Assembly: GCA_013399305.1 (NCBI GenBank)
Contig: VXAI01000083.1
Span: forward strand, 3,252,960-3,316,959
Direction: 5' to 3'
DNA length: 64,000 bases
From: Rostratula benghalensis
Lineage: Eukaryota > Chordata > Aves > Charadriiformes > Rostratulidae
Shown here: positions 12,687-24,296 of the stretch, piece after piece
Layout of the letters: every line of letters begins with the position of its first letter
Position numbering within the stretch: the first letter of the stretch is position 1
Position numbers and translations under genes: made by a program
The notes under the pieces: generated by a model
What the model was told of the DNA's origin: nothing
The model's database searches: none
The model's input: the letters and a program-made list of their open reading frames with translations, nothing else

Positions 12687-15600
12687 TGATGACAGGAATA
12701 TCTCTTTCTGCTTGGCAGCTTTCTGAATACATGCTTTTATCTCCTTTGATTTTCTTACAAGTGCTCAAAAATACATGGCTAATGAAACATTTGCTAAAGA
12801 AAAAAAAAAAGTATTAAAAAAAAGGTCCCGGAAGAGAAAACATACTCAAAAACTAATTTCAGTTTGACACAATTTTTCTACCAATTTCTGGATTAAGGGA
12901 CCAAAAATATACATATAAATAATTAACTATTTACAGAGCTCTAGGTAAGAAAAATGCTACACATGTCTCTTCTCAAAAACTACTTTCACCTCAAAAAAGA
13001 AGAAGAGCAAACCAGAACCACAGGACCAGCACAGGAGGACTTTGTGCAGTACATTAGCAACTTCTTTTTTAAAACAGAAGAGGATAATTGTGCTTTTTGG
13101 GTTTCAATCTAGCTGAACACAATCAGCAAGTGCCCAACCTCTAAATTTCTGTTTCGCAGCTAATTGTTATTTGGTATTGATTCAATGGGATCAAAAGTAA
13201 AGTCTGCCTTCTAGACAGAGGGAAACAGGGAGGAGCTAAAATCTGCTTTTGAATGTGTGCGTGAAGCCAAATCATGACTCCAAGTACTGCAAAGTAAAGA
13301 CTTTTTTCTCCTTCTGACCACTCAGTTTTAAATCCAGGCCATGTTTTTAAAAGCATCTGAAGTGACAAAAGAGTTAAACTTCCTCTCAAAATAGTAATAA
13401 GACAGAAGTTAAGTTTTAAAGGAAATGGGTTGTCAGTAATTTTAAACTCTAGAACAACACAACCAGAAATCCTCAGAAAAATTAAAATGAAGCACACATG
13501 TGGATTTCTTTTCTCTTTTGGTTTCAAGAATCAGTTTAACTTTGCAGAATTGATCCCCAAAATAACTAATGTGTAGTTGTGAAATGAACTTATATCATCT
13601 GCTTTGATTTAAATATTGATTCTTTGTAATGTATGAGGACAGCTGCATTTTTGAATTCATATCCATCTTCCTTATTACTAAACAGTTCATCAGTTTATCT
13701 ATCGGATTCTGATGCTTAAATAGCCTTTCAAGTAGACAATCTAATTAACTCAGAAAAGATTTATTCACTGAAATCTGAGGAAAATACAATCTAGATTTTA
13801 AAAAATACATAACTTTGGGAAGTTACTTGATATTATAGTAGGGAAAACTGCCTATACCTGTAAATCTGAAACTGGATTATATAATTCAAGTGATAAATGA
13901 ACAGATTGTTTGAAAAAAAGCTCCTTACCTATCACAGAAAAGCATTTAAAATCAAAAACTGGGTAGCAAAATTATTTCACATTACAGTCTAACAAAGAAC
14001 CGAAGCCTTCAAAGGACTGAGACTGAATCTGCCCCCCAGTATTAGGAATCTCCAGAAAATATTGAATAATTCTGGTAGATAGGTTTGTAACAAGACACTT
14101 AGCTTCTCAGGTGAAAGGCAGGCAAAACATAGTGCTCGCAAAGTGGGAAGGAATGTATCTTCCCTTTAATCTTCTTCACAACAGCTATGACTAATTTTTT
14201 AAGTAAATCTGATTATTTTTATGTATACTAGGGGAGGTTTTATCTCATTTGTAAATTAGGCCTTTAAGCAATGCTGGTTTCCAAGGTTTCCAGACTTTAT
14301 ATTTTCAAATGTCTACCTTCGTATGACATGCGTAGCTGTAAAAGTTCCTTCTCCTCTATTTACACAGGAAGACTAGATGGCTATTACATAGTTCTGCTGA
14401 GATAAATCCCATCCAGTTTGTATGGTGATATATTAAAAAATCAAAATAATTTCCAACATAATTTTTTGTGTCTTCAGTAAATCAAATGTGGGTCAGAGAA
14501 AGGTCTTTGTTTCAGCTTTGCCTATCATGAATTAAAATTCTATATATTGCATATCATGCATTATTTTCATATAAATCAGAAAGATGAGATAAAGGCAAGG
14601 TTCCTGACACTCCATTGTCTTTCTTAGAGTTGCACCTGAACTTAGCTAAATTCAGACAGCTCATTCAAACACAGGGTTTTTTTCAAAGTGACGAAAAGGT
14701 CTGAGTGTCTTGTCCTCATATGTCCTCCCTCCAGCTACACCGTAGGCTGTACCTAAAGAACTTCAGTAAATTATGTCAAAGGCAGGCTATGAATGTAAAA
14801 TGCTGTTGGCATATCAATATACAACTTGGGTGAGATGTTATTCTCTGATGCATATTCCTTCTTCTAACATGCATCACTCTGGAAGCAGCTGAAGTTACAT
14901 TGAAAATTCTAGTTATTTCGGAATAAAAATATCTAAATAGGCACTTTCCAGTGCAGTTACTATAGTAACTATGAGAGTGGGAAATTAATCCTAGCTCTCT
15001 AACAAGATTCAAGAATAACCACTTTCCATTACATATGCATAACGATAAAACTATGTTAGCTCATATAAAATAATAATTATGAAAATTATTTTTTCATGAA
15101 GTGGATTTTTATTTTTAAAAAGGATCTTGAACAAGCAAGCAAAAGAAAACCATAATACTCTGCACAGTGAGCTAGTTATGTTACCAAAACCTTTGAAAAA
15201 TGTATTATTCTTTTTAATCTCAGACCGAGAGCACATTTTTGGCAGTATCTCTACTTTCTTGCTTTCTTCAGTGCCTAGAAACTCTAGCAAACATGAAGTG
15301 TAAATGATCTATAAATTTCTACATGGTGCCACACATACCTCAATGTATACCAGCACAACTTGCAGAAAATCTGAGTAAGCAAGAAAGGCATCTTCTAACT
15401 CTCAGTTGGCAAATATTTTGTCAGGTAAGAGTTAAGAGCATTGGATTGCACCATGCAGATTTATAATGCTTCTGTTGGGTATAGTCGCAGTTCTGCAGCC
15501 AGTGGGCTTTATATGGTCTGGTGTGTTTAGAGAAAACCTTTTGGTTTTTATTTTCATTTCATTTTTACTTTGCTGCCTGAGTGCTTTCTCTCTGAAACAC

Positions 15601-18258
15601 AGAAAAGGGCTTCAAATCCTTACAGCCTAATTGCTGTCATCTAGGGACTTGTTATTGTTAAATTTAATAGACATTGGGGTGTTCTCTACTGAGACCTTTA
15701 ATGTGTTTGGGGCCTTAGAGATCTCTGAAGAAAAATGGAACTTATGGAGAGAAAGTCAATGGTCCACTGACTAAGGAAAATCATACACCTGCTAAAGAAC
15801 ATCTTTCTTTTAATATTATACCATGGTCCTTGGGTCCTAAAGGACTAAGGATGACAGAACTAATTTAAACCTTTTAGTCTTGCTAATCTAAGATAAAGCA
15901 CAGCGGGAACATACCTATAATTGTTTGTAAAGTGACATAGAGGAATATTTTGTTACACGAAGTCATATATCCTTAACATACAGATGTAGAGTTCCTTATT
16001 ATAAGGGTGGGTTTTTTAATAGCAAAGAAATAGTTGATATTTGACAGAGGAGTCTAGATTCTTGGTTCAATACTTTAGATTTTTAAGGAAGTATAACATT
16101 AATTCTATTTGCATCACATTTTCCTATCTAAAGATTCACATATCATGATAAAAAATACAGACTCACTTCTTTCCCAGAATGGAAGCTGGTTTTACAGGAA
16201 TTTTCCTAGGTGCAGCACTGACCCTGTGATATTAACCCAGATTTAAGTCAGGTTTGAGTCCTGTCTTCTAGCAGAGATGCTTTAAGCAATACAGATTGGA
16301 GCTAAAAATGGATCAAACTGAAGATTGCGTTCTGTGCACGTGGAACCTGTACAAAAGTGCCATCTGACTTGGGAAGAACATTCTTCACAGTTCATGCAGG
16401 CAGGCAGCTGAGATTCTAGATTAATTTAATGCTATCAAAAAATTTTTTTCTGTTCATATGAAGGTATGTCAAGATTCATTGTCAGGTTTTCATCCTTAAT
16501 AACCCAGAGTTTTACATGGTTTTTGGCTTTCTGCTACCTTCATGCACCCCAAATCAACCAAGAAGCATTGAAAATTAAGGAGGAACTCTGTTATTCTGAG
16601 ATTACCAGCCTGATTTCCAACCTAATGATGTTCAGCTAAACAGCCAGTTTGGAAAGCTTATCCATAGTGCATGTTTGGAGTTTTATACATTACTTCTATT
16701 CTGTAATAAACTATTCCACCTGGAAGAAATTACAGAAAATCACTCCTGAATGAATCATGCTGTGCTCTGTAGTCAAAAAACATGTATAAAAATTTTTATC
16801 CTTTTAGCAAAATACTTGGCTTGTTTACATAGTTTCATAAAATAGAATTTAGAAGGTTAAAACAAAAAGTAATCCAAAATACAAGGAGAAAACATAGGTA
16901 CAGAAGGAAGAGATGTTTTTCAGATGAGAGAAAGAAGCAGATGGAAAGCTGATGAGGCAAAGAAATGCCAACCTGGGACTTTTATCAAGCCATCCAGGTG
17001 GCAAAGCAAAGTGTTAGAGCTTAATTCCACAAGAATTACTGAGAAATTCTTGAAATTTTACGTTCCCCAATCATCCCTACAAATGAATTATTACAGCAGG
17101 CAATTAATTTGTACACTGCTCTTTATTAATAGCTTGTTAGGAGAAATAAAATACAAGAACTTTTTGCGAAGCTGAATTTCCTTCAGAGTACCTTTGGTGA
17201 TAGCTTCTGAAAATTCCACAGAATGGAGGCTTGTTTTTGACACATTCAGGGAGTTAATCTGAACCGTATTCTAATAGCCCTGATGATAGTAGCCTAATAT
17301 CATACCAGTTCCACTCAAAAAGTGAAAATAATTTGCAAGACTATAGATTTGATATAAAGCTTTAGATATCAAATAAAGAAGTCAAGGACACTTTTACGCG
17401 AAGAGAGACAGTATTACTCTGAAATATTTTTGATTCTAAGGACTGACATCTTTAGAAAGAATAATATTTGTTCAAAATGGTGCTATTGCAAAAATATTTC
17501 TCTGAACTTCCATGTGCAATAATTTGTCAATGCTCAACACTTTCCTTGATCTGCCACAACTTCCCTCATTCACATTTGCCCTCCCATGCCTTTCTATCTG
17601 ACAGACTATATGCCTGCACATATACTTCACAGGAATAGTTGTTTGGAATTTCTTTTCTCCATAATTTTACAATACACTTTTATCCTCACAGCTACTGGTA
17701 AGGTCACAAAGGTTTAGAGACTCCTATGTGTGCAATAAAATTGACTATGCAAAGAGCATCAATCTCAATGCATGCAAGATGATCTTGTTCATAAAGCAAC
17801 AAGGGAGAAATGAGTGACAGGTCTCATTTGAAAGGCTATAAAGAAAAGGGAATGCTGAAGAAAAAACATGCGGAAGGAAAAGCATCTGAATGTTAACTCA
17901 ATTTCAAATATTTTTGATATGATTAAAATAAAAAATATTATAGAAATGAAAGAAAAAAGGAATTGAAAATAATTACTTGTCATATATTTATCATCAGGTT
18001 CCTAACTCACCACCTATTAAAAAACTATGCAAAAGCCAAAAGCATAATTCTTAGACATTTTGTGTAAACTTCAAATTCTGCTGAGGTCAATGAGTGGTTA
18101 AGGTAGGTAGGCACTTTATAAAACTGAGCGTGTTAAAGGTAAAGAATAGAGCAAGATTGGTGTCAGTTCTATTAACTCTTATACCTAGTGACAATTCTAC
18201 TAACTCTTCCCACTGTTACATTATGTAATTATTTCTGTTGAAGTTGATTTTTTTTGCA
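12687..18258. other. AT-rich unique non-coding stretch
   Basis: No gene is recognised. The longest open frame (minus, 13141-13527, 128 codons) has no domain, signal peptide or splice context. Short A runs occur near 12800-12825. Sequence complexity is otherwise normal. Confidence 0.55.
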
Positions 18259-18277
18259 GGGGGTGGGGTGGGGCAGG
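18259..18277 (+). other. G-rich tract (possible two-tetrad G-quadruplex)
   Basis: Three long G runs (5, 4 and 4), each separated by one T, are followed by CAGG. The fourth run has only two G, so only a weak two-tetrad or intermolecular quadruplex is expected. No promoter-like neighbour is visible. Confidence 0.4.
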
Positions 18278-19128
18278 ATTTTTCTTTTCACAGTTTCCCT
18301 TTCTTCTTTTTAGCTCATGCTGAATTAGGAAAATTTCCCTGGGAAATACATCTCTTGGGGAATACGTATTCATTAGTAGTTTAACTGCAATGCCAGCACA
18401 GTAGAAACAGCTGCATCTGAGTTGTCCCTTAAGAATTGTGTTGTCTTTTGCCCTAAGAGGCTAAGAAAACACGTAGAAAAAGAAATAGGAAGTATTATGG
18501 AAAAGTGCTAGTGAAATTGCAAACAAATGGAAAAAATTTCTAACAGAGACTATGACCACTGTGAAATATGTATTTAAAATTTGACTCAGTTCTTAAACAG
18601 AATAGAAATGGATTTGCCAGTTGTCATGTGTTTTAGAACCATTTATACCATTTATTCTGAAGCAGCATGACATTTATTTTCCTGACCTGCTGTGAGAAAG
18701 GGTTTGAGATGTTACTGCCACAGCTGAAATATGTTGCTCTACTCGGCGAAGATATTCAGCATTATGCTGCACATAATAAGCTTCACCACTCCTCTTACAA
18801 TTAGTCATGTTGACACATTTTTATAAATTAGACCTAGCAATCATTTTCAGATGAGACATTTTCCCTGCAGAAGCTTGGCAGGAAGCATCAAAAGTCAGGC
18901 ACTTACTACAATAGAAAGCAATTTCTGCTATGGGAAAGAAAAAGTTGCCTTTTGTACATGCCAAAAGGAAAATGAAATATGAATTTATGGCGGCAACAAC
19001 TAAAACATTATTTTCTTCAAGTGAAGAGACATTTCACACAGCCTAACACCTCTTCTGGGCTAATTGTTCAAGTTCTATATATCATAGTATAACCAGAGGT
19101 AAAACAAAACAAATTCCACTAATGAGTA
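18278..19128. other. Unique non-coding stretch
   Basis: No coding or repeat feature is recognised. Composition is AT-rich like the surroundings. Confidence 0.5.
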
Positions 19129-19170
19129 TGGCCCAGATTCTCAGAGGGCATAAAACAGCTTAGTTACATT
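19129..19170 (+). repeat. Fragment of a palindromic amniote MITE-like repeat
   Basis: The string GGCCCAGATTCTCAGAGGGC, followed by ATAAAACAGCTTAGTTACATT, resembles the left arm of a widespread sauropsid palindromic repeat. That repeat reads GGGCCAGATCCTCAGCTGGTG, then TAAATCAGCATAGCTCCATT, with the mirror arm following. Only the left arm is visible here. It is probably the same family as the copy at 27001. The family is recalled, not searched. Confidence 0.4.
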
Positions 19171-20308
19171 AAACACAAGAGCTGTAGCAGTGATTTCAGA
19201 TATGCAGTTGGTGTCATGGAGCCTGAGAAAGAACTAGCAAGGGACAGAATAATACTTTTCCTTCTGTACAAGTCTGTTTTGACTGATGGATTTCTGATGA
19301 ATTTCCATTAAATATGAAATACTGTGCTAGGTACATATTTTTAACTGCCTGGTAGTTAATTTTACAGTTTTGAGCTGAAGACCTGGAGCTCTTCAGTGAA
19401 GTATGTAAGTACAGCTAAGTAATCTGTCTAGTTAATTATTCCTCTTTCAAAGACTGATAAATACAAGCTTAAGAAAGCACTGCTGGCACCTCTTTAAGCA
19501 AATACTTTCCATATTTATATTTTTGTATACCAAATCTGGCAGAAATTGCAAATTACTACAGAACACCATATTAAATTAGTCATAGCACCTCTGTGGAGAA
19601 AATATAATTCCTACAGGCTGAAAACATTTAAAAATTATGCAGTCATACATGTGAAGACTTTGGATTTGTGAAGGTCAAAGCACACTTTTCACTGTTTTAC
19701 TCATATGGTCTGCCGTACAAAAATTACATTTGTTAGTAATGCAGAGGTGTTTTATTCATATTCCACAGTGGATTCCAGCAGGGTCCCTTTTGCCAAAGGC
19801 TGTTTTGTCAAGTCTCACCCGCCACACAGACATCTTCTAAAAAGACCCTAGCTTTACTCTAGCAACTGGTGATGATGATAGGTTCACTGTTATCTGCTTG
19901 CTTTATTCTGTCCTGACCTTGTGGTTTACTCTAAGAGCTCTACAGACATCACTGCAGAAATATTTTCATCAGCATGAAGAATTTTCTGTGCACTATGAAA
20001 CAGCATAGCACTGACAGTACGAGACATCCTCTAACTTCAGTTTACAGTTAATTTGCATTGAAATTTGTTTAAGGACACGCGTTCAGGTTTGATTGGAGTG
20101 TCAACTGGTTTTAAATTTTGTTGTAAAACTTGCAAATACCTGTTATTAACTTCCAATCTTTTGTTCTAACTATTACATCAAATCCCAGAATAATGAATTC
20201 TACTCCACAGACATCCCTGCTAGTCAGTTTTATATGTCTATCAAGATGCCCAAGAATATTTAAACAGCCTGGAGTGTGACAAACTAAATAAAATGATCAA
20301 AGAACTTC
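19171..20308. other. Unique non-coding stretch
   Basis: No exon, RNA gene or transposon is recognised in this interval. Confidence 0.5.
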
Positions 20309-20360
20309 AAAGTGTCACAGCACTTCACAAGGCAGATCTGTGAAAAGGTATGAATTCTTA
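20309..20360 (-). repeat. MIR-like SINE fragment
   Basis: The plus strand carries CAAAGTGTCACAGCACTTCA, then CAAGGCAGATCTGTGAAAAGG. This resembles the complement of the amniote MIR 3' region (GCACTTTACAAAGCAGAT-type block followed by the CCATTTTACAG block). It is short and diverged, so the call is tentative. Confidence 0.33.
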
Positions 20361-22713
20361 CTTTGCAAATATTTGCAAGTAAAAAAGAGATTTCCATGAA
20401 TTTGTCAAAAGGCAAAAAATGTCACTTATCCCAGTATATACAATTTTTCATTACGACAGCAGTAAAATCTGAGCGGTGTATGTGCTCTGAGCTCTGCTTA
20501 TCTTGTAAAACTGAATGAGATCATTACAGCAAAATGATACAAAAATAATTATGGAAATAATGGAATTTTAGTGAGGCTTGTATTTTTTTCTTACTTTTAT
20601 CACAAACACTTTTTGAACACACAAAGTACTGCATTTGATTTTAAGTAAATTACTATAAATTCAAAATAACAATACTGAATATTAAAAGTCATGAGAGGAG
20701 TGAAAGCCTTTCAATAAAAACTGTAAAGGGCACAGATTTCTCCCTCCACAGACTACAGTGCTAGTATATCCAGGGTGGCTCTTCAGTCTCTAGCTATACA
20801 TTACTCTCAGCAAAGAAAACCAAACACAAAGCTGTCCGACGCGGTGTGATATAACTTCAAAAATGGCAAGGGAGGGGGTGTTATATTTTGTCACATCCAG
20901 GAACCTCAAGCTTATGACTTGTGGTTTTTTGTATATGTTTTTTTTTTTTATTCCCAGAATAAAAAGGTTTAGGTTCCTAGACCCAGTTAAAATATCTCTG
21001 TATTTTTAAGCTGATATCCACCCATATATATAGAGTTATATATGCACTGAATATAAATTCCTTCTCTCTTTTTTTCCTCCTTTCATCTTTACTTTTTTTG
21101 TTCTTTTCAGAAAGGCAATTTGTCTGCTTCAGAGAAGAAGAAAAGTTCAGCACCCTTATTTTATTATTTAAATGCAAAGTTGTAAATGGTGAACCTAATA
21201 AAAATAAGTCTATTCTGAAAGTATTTTGAGAGAACGGTGTTTTGATTGTGAATCAGAAAGTCATTAGCTTTTCTTTCAACAAGAAAACAAATATATAATG
21301 GGAATATGGTGCACGTATCAATTTTTACACGCATGTATGTACATTACATAGATGTATTTTAACACAGATATGTGAATGCATACATAACCATAATCACAGA
21401 GTCATTTATACCTATTTATACCCCTTGATTTGCTTTCTCTAATGTAACTTATAAACAAAATATATTTGGCATGACTGTGGAGCACGATTAAACTGTTTTA
21501 TTTGATTATTAGTTACCACATTTATTATAGGGGTGCTGAAATAGTAATCACTGTGATTGGGTAGATAATTTGTACCTAAAATAGTTGCAATTTAAAGAGA
21601 AAGAATTGACACTGTATAGGGAAAGGGAACAGCAGCCTCAACAGAGGGAACACTGACTTTGCACAAATGATGTGATTCATTTGAATTTGTGAATTGATAC
21701 GGGAGGAAATTGTGCTACTGGAAAGACAAATAAATAAGTCACATGGGGGTGAGAAGACATGGGGCAAAGGGAAGTTAAGAAAAAGAGAGATGTTAAATGA
21801 TGTTGAGCAGAAGGAGGCCTGTAACAACCAGCCAATGCATAACTCAGCTATAAGAATGCTCTTCTCTGAAAAGTTCCATTTGTATCTCCAGTCCCACACT
21901 GGGCCAAGACCCAGATGTGTTTTATTTTCCTCTATATCCACAGTCAAGTTTTCATGAAAATGAAATCTGACTGCACTGAATAGGAACCATAGCACTCTTT
22001 GGAAAGTGCTCTCTGCTGTTATTGTTGCTTTCCTTCTTACTGGCTGTTCCTCTTCCCTGTGAAGTCTCTAACATGTTTCTTCCAAAAGTTTTCCTCAGGG
22101 ACATATGATGAGCAAGACGTCGGGAACAACAAAGGGACATGGCTGTAAGCCATGCCACAAGCTGGCACCTGGCCAACCAGTCTGGTGCTAATGAAGATAC
22201 CTGCCTGCCTTACAGCTGTGTGATAAAACCTGTGTAGCAAGCTTTTGTGGCTATCCTGTAAGCCAGCATCATTGACCCAGCCGGAGAAAATCAATATGGC
22301 ACACCACTGTGTCATCTCTGTCTATATTCACCTCTACAAAGTATGTAAAAGGGGGATATTGCTGCAGAAATCACTGCTTATAGGGTCTTGGGAAATAATT
22401 TGCCATAACTAGGTACAGCAAGATGTGCCGGGGTAGGGAAATTAGCATCATTTTGTACTGTATGTGTGTTTGTATTTTTACTTGTATACAGTCTAAGAAA
22501 TCAATTTATCATCTTTATACACAATCTTTAGAAAGAAGTTCTTATATTGGAAGAAGCATAACAAATATTAGTTCAGCGATGGATAAAAAAACCAACCCCA
22601 AACCTTAAAGCCAAATCACAGTACATGTAGTAAATGTAATATGGTTTTGTGTTTAGTTGGGCGACTGGATGAGTGACCCTGTGCAGAGATCTACTCGCCT
22701 GCTCCTGTAGCTA
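20361..22713. other. Unique non-coding stretch with a mildly GC-richer patch
   Basis: The part at about 22040-22330 is less AT-rich than its surroundings and gives several overlapping minus-strand frames of 74-92 codons. A 139-codon minus-strand frame lies at 21576-21995. None has a recognisable motif or domain, and frames on both strands overlap, which argues for chance. The patch could be an unrecognised old repeat. Confidence 0.5.
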
Positions 22714-22733
22714 TTTTTTTTTTTTTTTTTTTT
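22714..22733. repeat. Poly(T) tract, 20 bp
   Basis: A homopolymer of 20 T precedes CTCCAAATTTT. It could be the reversed tail of a minus-strand retroposon, but I recognise no element body downstream. Confidence 0.8.
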
Positions 22734-23637
22734 CTCCAAATTTTAGTCCCTCATCCCAAAGTAAATTAAGCTAATTTCTACTGGAAAATAAGCAAACATA
22801 ACACATTGAAGCATGGAAATAAAGCATTCCTTCAACAGGCTTCACACCAAAACCGTTAAGTATTCATCACTCCTGATACCATCTAAGAAAGAGTTCACTG
22901 TAATATTACACACATTTGTGATGTGCAACCTTTTAGCAATATATTTTCTATTTTGAGGAAGTTAGATACTACTTGTACTATTCGGTAATCTCATTTTCTT
23001 CATTGTTGTCAGTTTTCTACTGAATCCTTTCTTTTTTTTCCCTTTTTTTTTAAACCTGAACATGTTTTCACCTCTTTTAGTTCACTGTCCATGAAGAATT
23101 TAAAGGAAATTATTTTAAAAGCTAAATTACAAATTACAAATAGAAACATTCTATGCTTAAGTAGAGATGAAACTTTTACCAGGTATATAGTGCAAAAAAT
23201 CTGAAACCGCTACTTAGAAATAGCCTTTCTTAAAATTGTCTTATATACTCATACTTCTCTGACTATCACAGCCACCAGGATAGAAACTTTTTAACCATGA
23301 CAGAGAAGGCTCAACACTTACTTTCTAAGTCCTTCGGCTTTTGAAAATACCAGTATCTATCTAAAATATTTGATGTTTAAAGATTTTTCTTACATTTGTT
23401 ACCAGTAATTCCATTGAAAACTGCTCTGCCTTTATAAGTATGTCTGCATATGGATGTGTGTTCATTTCCTGGAGCCCCGAAGCAAATATTTATACCATTG
23501 TTGCACGCAGCCATTGTTTCTCTGAGAGTCCAGAAATGGAATGACTGGGGGGTTATTCACTAAGGGAATCTCACCTGCATGAAAGAGCAATATTTTTTTT
23601 CTTACATTTTCCAATAAAAATAGTCAAAGTTGGATAA
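22734..23637. other. AT-rich unique non-coding stretch
   Basis: Only short T runs (near 23030-23050 and 23591-23600) interrupt otherwise plain sequence. The stretch ends at the left edge of the LTR that begins at 23638. Confidence 0.5.
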
Positions 23638-23904
23638 TGTTGGGGAATGGTTGCAGGACCAGGTTCATAGATCTTTAGATCAACTGCTTGAGAAATCTTG
23701 CATGTGAGAGCTGCCTCAATGTTCTTCAAACAAGTCAGTAAATCAAAAAGGCAAAGACAGACGTCTCCAGAGGAGTTTAGATAAGGAAGGAGAGGTCTGA
23801 TAGAACAAAGAACCTGGCTGCAGCTGCAATCATGACCGGCGATTGTCCCGGGTGTATGATTGACCAGAATGTAATCGCTAAGGAAACTCTGCCAGTAAGA
23901 AGAG

Positions 23905-23911
23905 TATATAA
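23905..23911 (+). promoter_or_regulatory. LTR TATA box
   Basis: TATATAA lies inside the LTR 93 bp before its 3' end, where the U3/R promoter of a retroviral LTR is expected. Activity today is unknown. Confidence 0.65.
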
Positions 23912-23927
23912 CCCCATAGCATACCTA

Positions 23928-23933
23928 AATAAA
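23928..23933 (+). promoter_or_regulatory. LTR polyadenylation signal
   Basis: AATAAA lies 70 bp before the LTR end and about 17 bp after the TATA box. A cleavage site would fall near 23945-23955, before the GT-rich string TTGGTTGTCTGCGTG, which could serve as the downstream element. Confidence 0.65.
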
Positions 23934-24005
23934 GTGAAGCATGCTTGTTAACCATATTGGTTGTCTGCGTGTTCTCCTCCGCCGATGAAAAATCCTATCT
24001 ACAAT

Positions 24006-24023
24006 TGGTGCCCGAACAGGGAC
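24006..24023 (+). other. Retroviral primer-binding site, tRNA-Lys type
   Basis: TGGTGCCCGAACAGGGAC matches the complement of the 3' 18 nt of tRNA-Lys3 at 17 of 18 positions. The one change (C to T at the fourth base) still pairs with the tRNA as a G-U wobble. Lys3 priming is established for mouse mammary tumour virus and lentiviruses; avian leukosis-type viruses use tRNA-Trp instead. The site lies two bases beyond the LTR end, exactly where a PBS belongs. Confidence 0.88.
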
Positions 24024-24114
24024 CAAAAGGATAATAAATATGTAGAGTTTCTGACAGATTGTAAAGAACACAGAGACCAGTCTTTTCAGCCCCAGAGGTA
24101 AGCACAACAAATTC
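24024..24114 (+). mobile_element. Remnant of the ERV leader, with possible splice donor
   Basis: About 90 bp of purine-rich sequence follows the PBS and would be the 5' untranslated leader. At 24096-24102 the string AG|GTAAGC is a near-perfect splice donor, in the position where retroviruses carry the major donor used for env mRNA. No gag reading frame follows, so the provirus is cut off here or shortly after. The right edge is a guess, set at the start of the GDFN-containing segment. Confidence 0.5.
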
Positions 24115-24296
24115 ATGGGAGATTTCAATTTGGATGTGCATTGTGAGTCATCTCTACACTGAGAGATTTAATGCCAACATCACTTGTTTCATTACTGACA
24201 TCATCTCAGAATTTCACCTGTTATCCCTCGGGAAGAGTGACTCAGATTCTAAGTTTACTCCAGATTTTTATTACATGAAAACAGTCACTGAGTAAT
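24115..24296 (+). pseudogene. Possible LINE endonuclease fragment (GDFN motif), frameshifted
   Basis: From 24115 the plus strand reads MGDFNLDVHCESSLH and then a stop at 24160. GDFN is the conserved Asp/Asn motif of the APE-type endonuclease in L2/CR1-clade LINEs, where GDFNxHVD is common. A frame beginning at 24161 stays open to a stop near 24294 and contains FITDIISEFHLLSLGKSDSD, which is plausible for the following part of an L2-like endonuclease. One frameshift is needed between the two frames. No other LINE motif (SDH, reverse transcriptase) is seen downstream. The resemblance may be chance; a short motif is weak evidence. Confidence 0.25.

Larger units (their letters stand above)
23638..24003 (+). 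mobile_element. LTR of an endogenous retrovirus (ERV-K/betaretrovirus-like)
   Basis: The segment begins TGTTGGGGAATGG and ends CTATCTACA, giving TG...CA termini and a length of 366 bp, usual for avian ERV-K type LTRs. It contains a TATA box at 23905-23911 and AATAAA at 23928-23933. The poly(A) signal is very close to the TATA box, so the R region would start near or overlap the signal, as in compact betaretroviral LTRs. Two bases after the CA end lies an 18-bp primer-binding site. This identifies the LTR as the 5' LTR of a plus-strand provirus. No second LTR is visible in the rest of the window, so the provirus is broken. The terminal dinucleotides and the PBS spacing are seen directly; the family assignment rests on the PBS type. 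Confidence 0.85.

Noticed and set aside
13141..13527. 128-codon minus-strand frame
   Set aside because: It has no motif, no splice context and unremarkable composition.
14120..14170. Possible third copy of the 83-bp repeat (GCAAAGTGGGAAGGAATG)
   Set aside because: Only a short core resembles the repeat and the flanks do not align.
21576..21995. 139-codon minus-strand frame overlapping an 87-codon plus-strand frame
   Set aside because: Both strands are open over the same bases and neither shows a domain, which points to chance and not to a gene.
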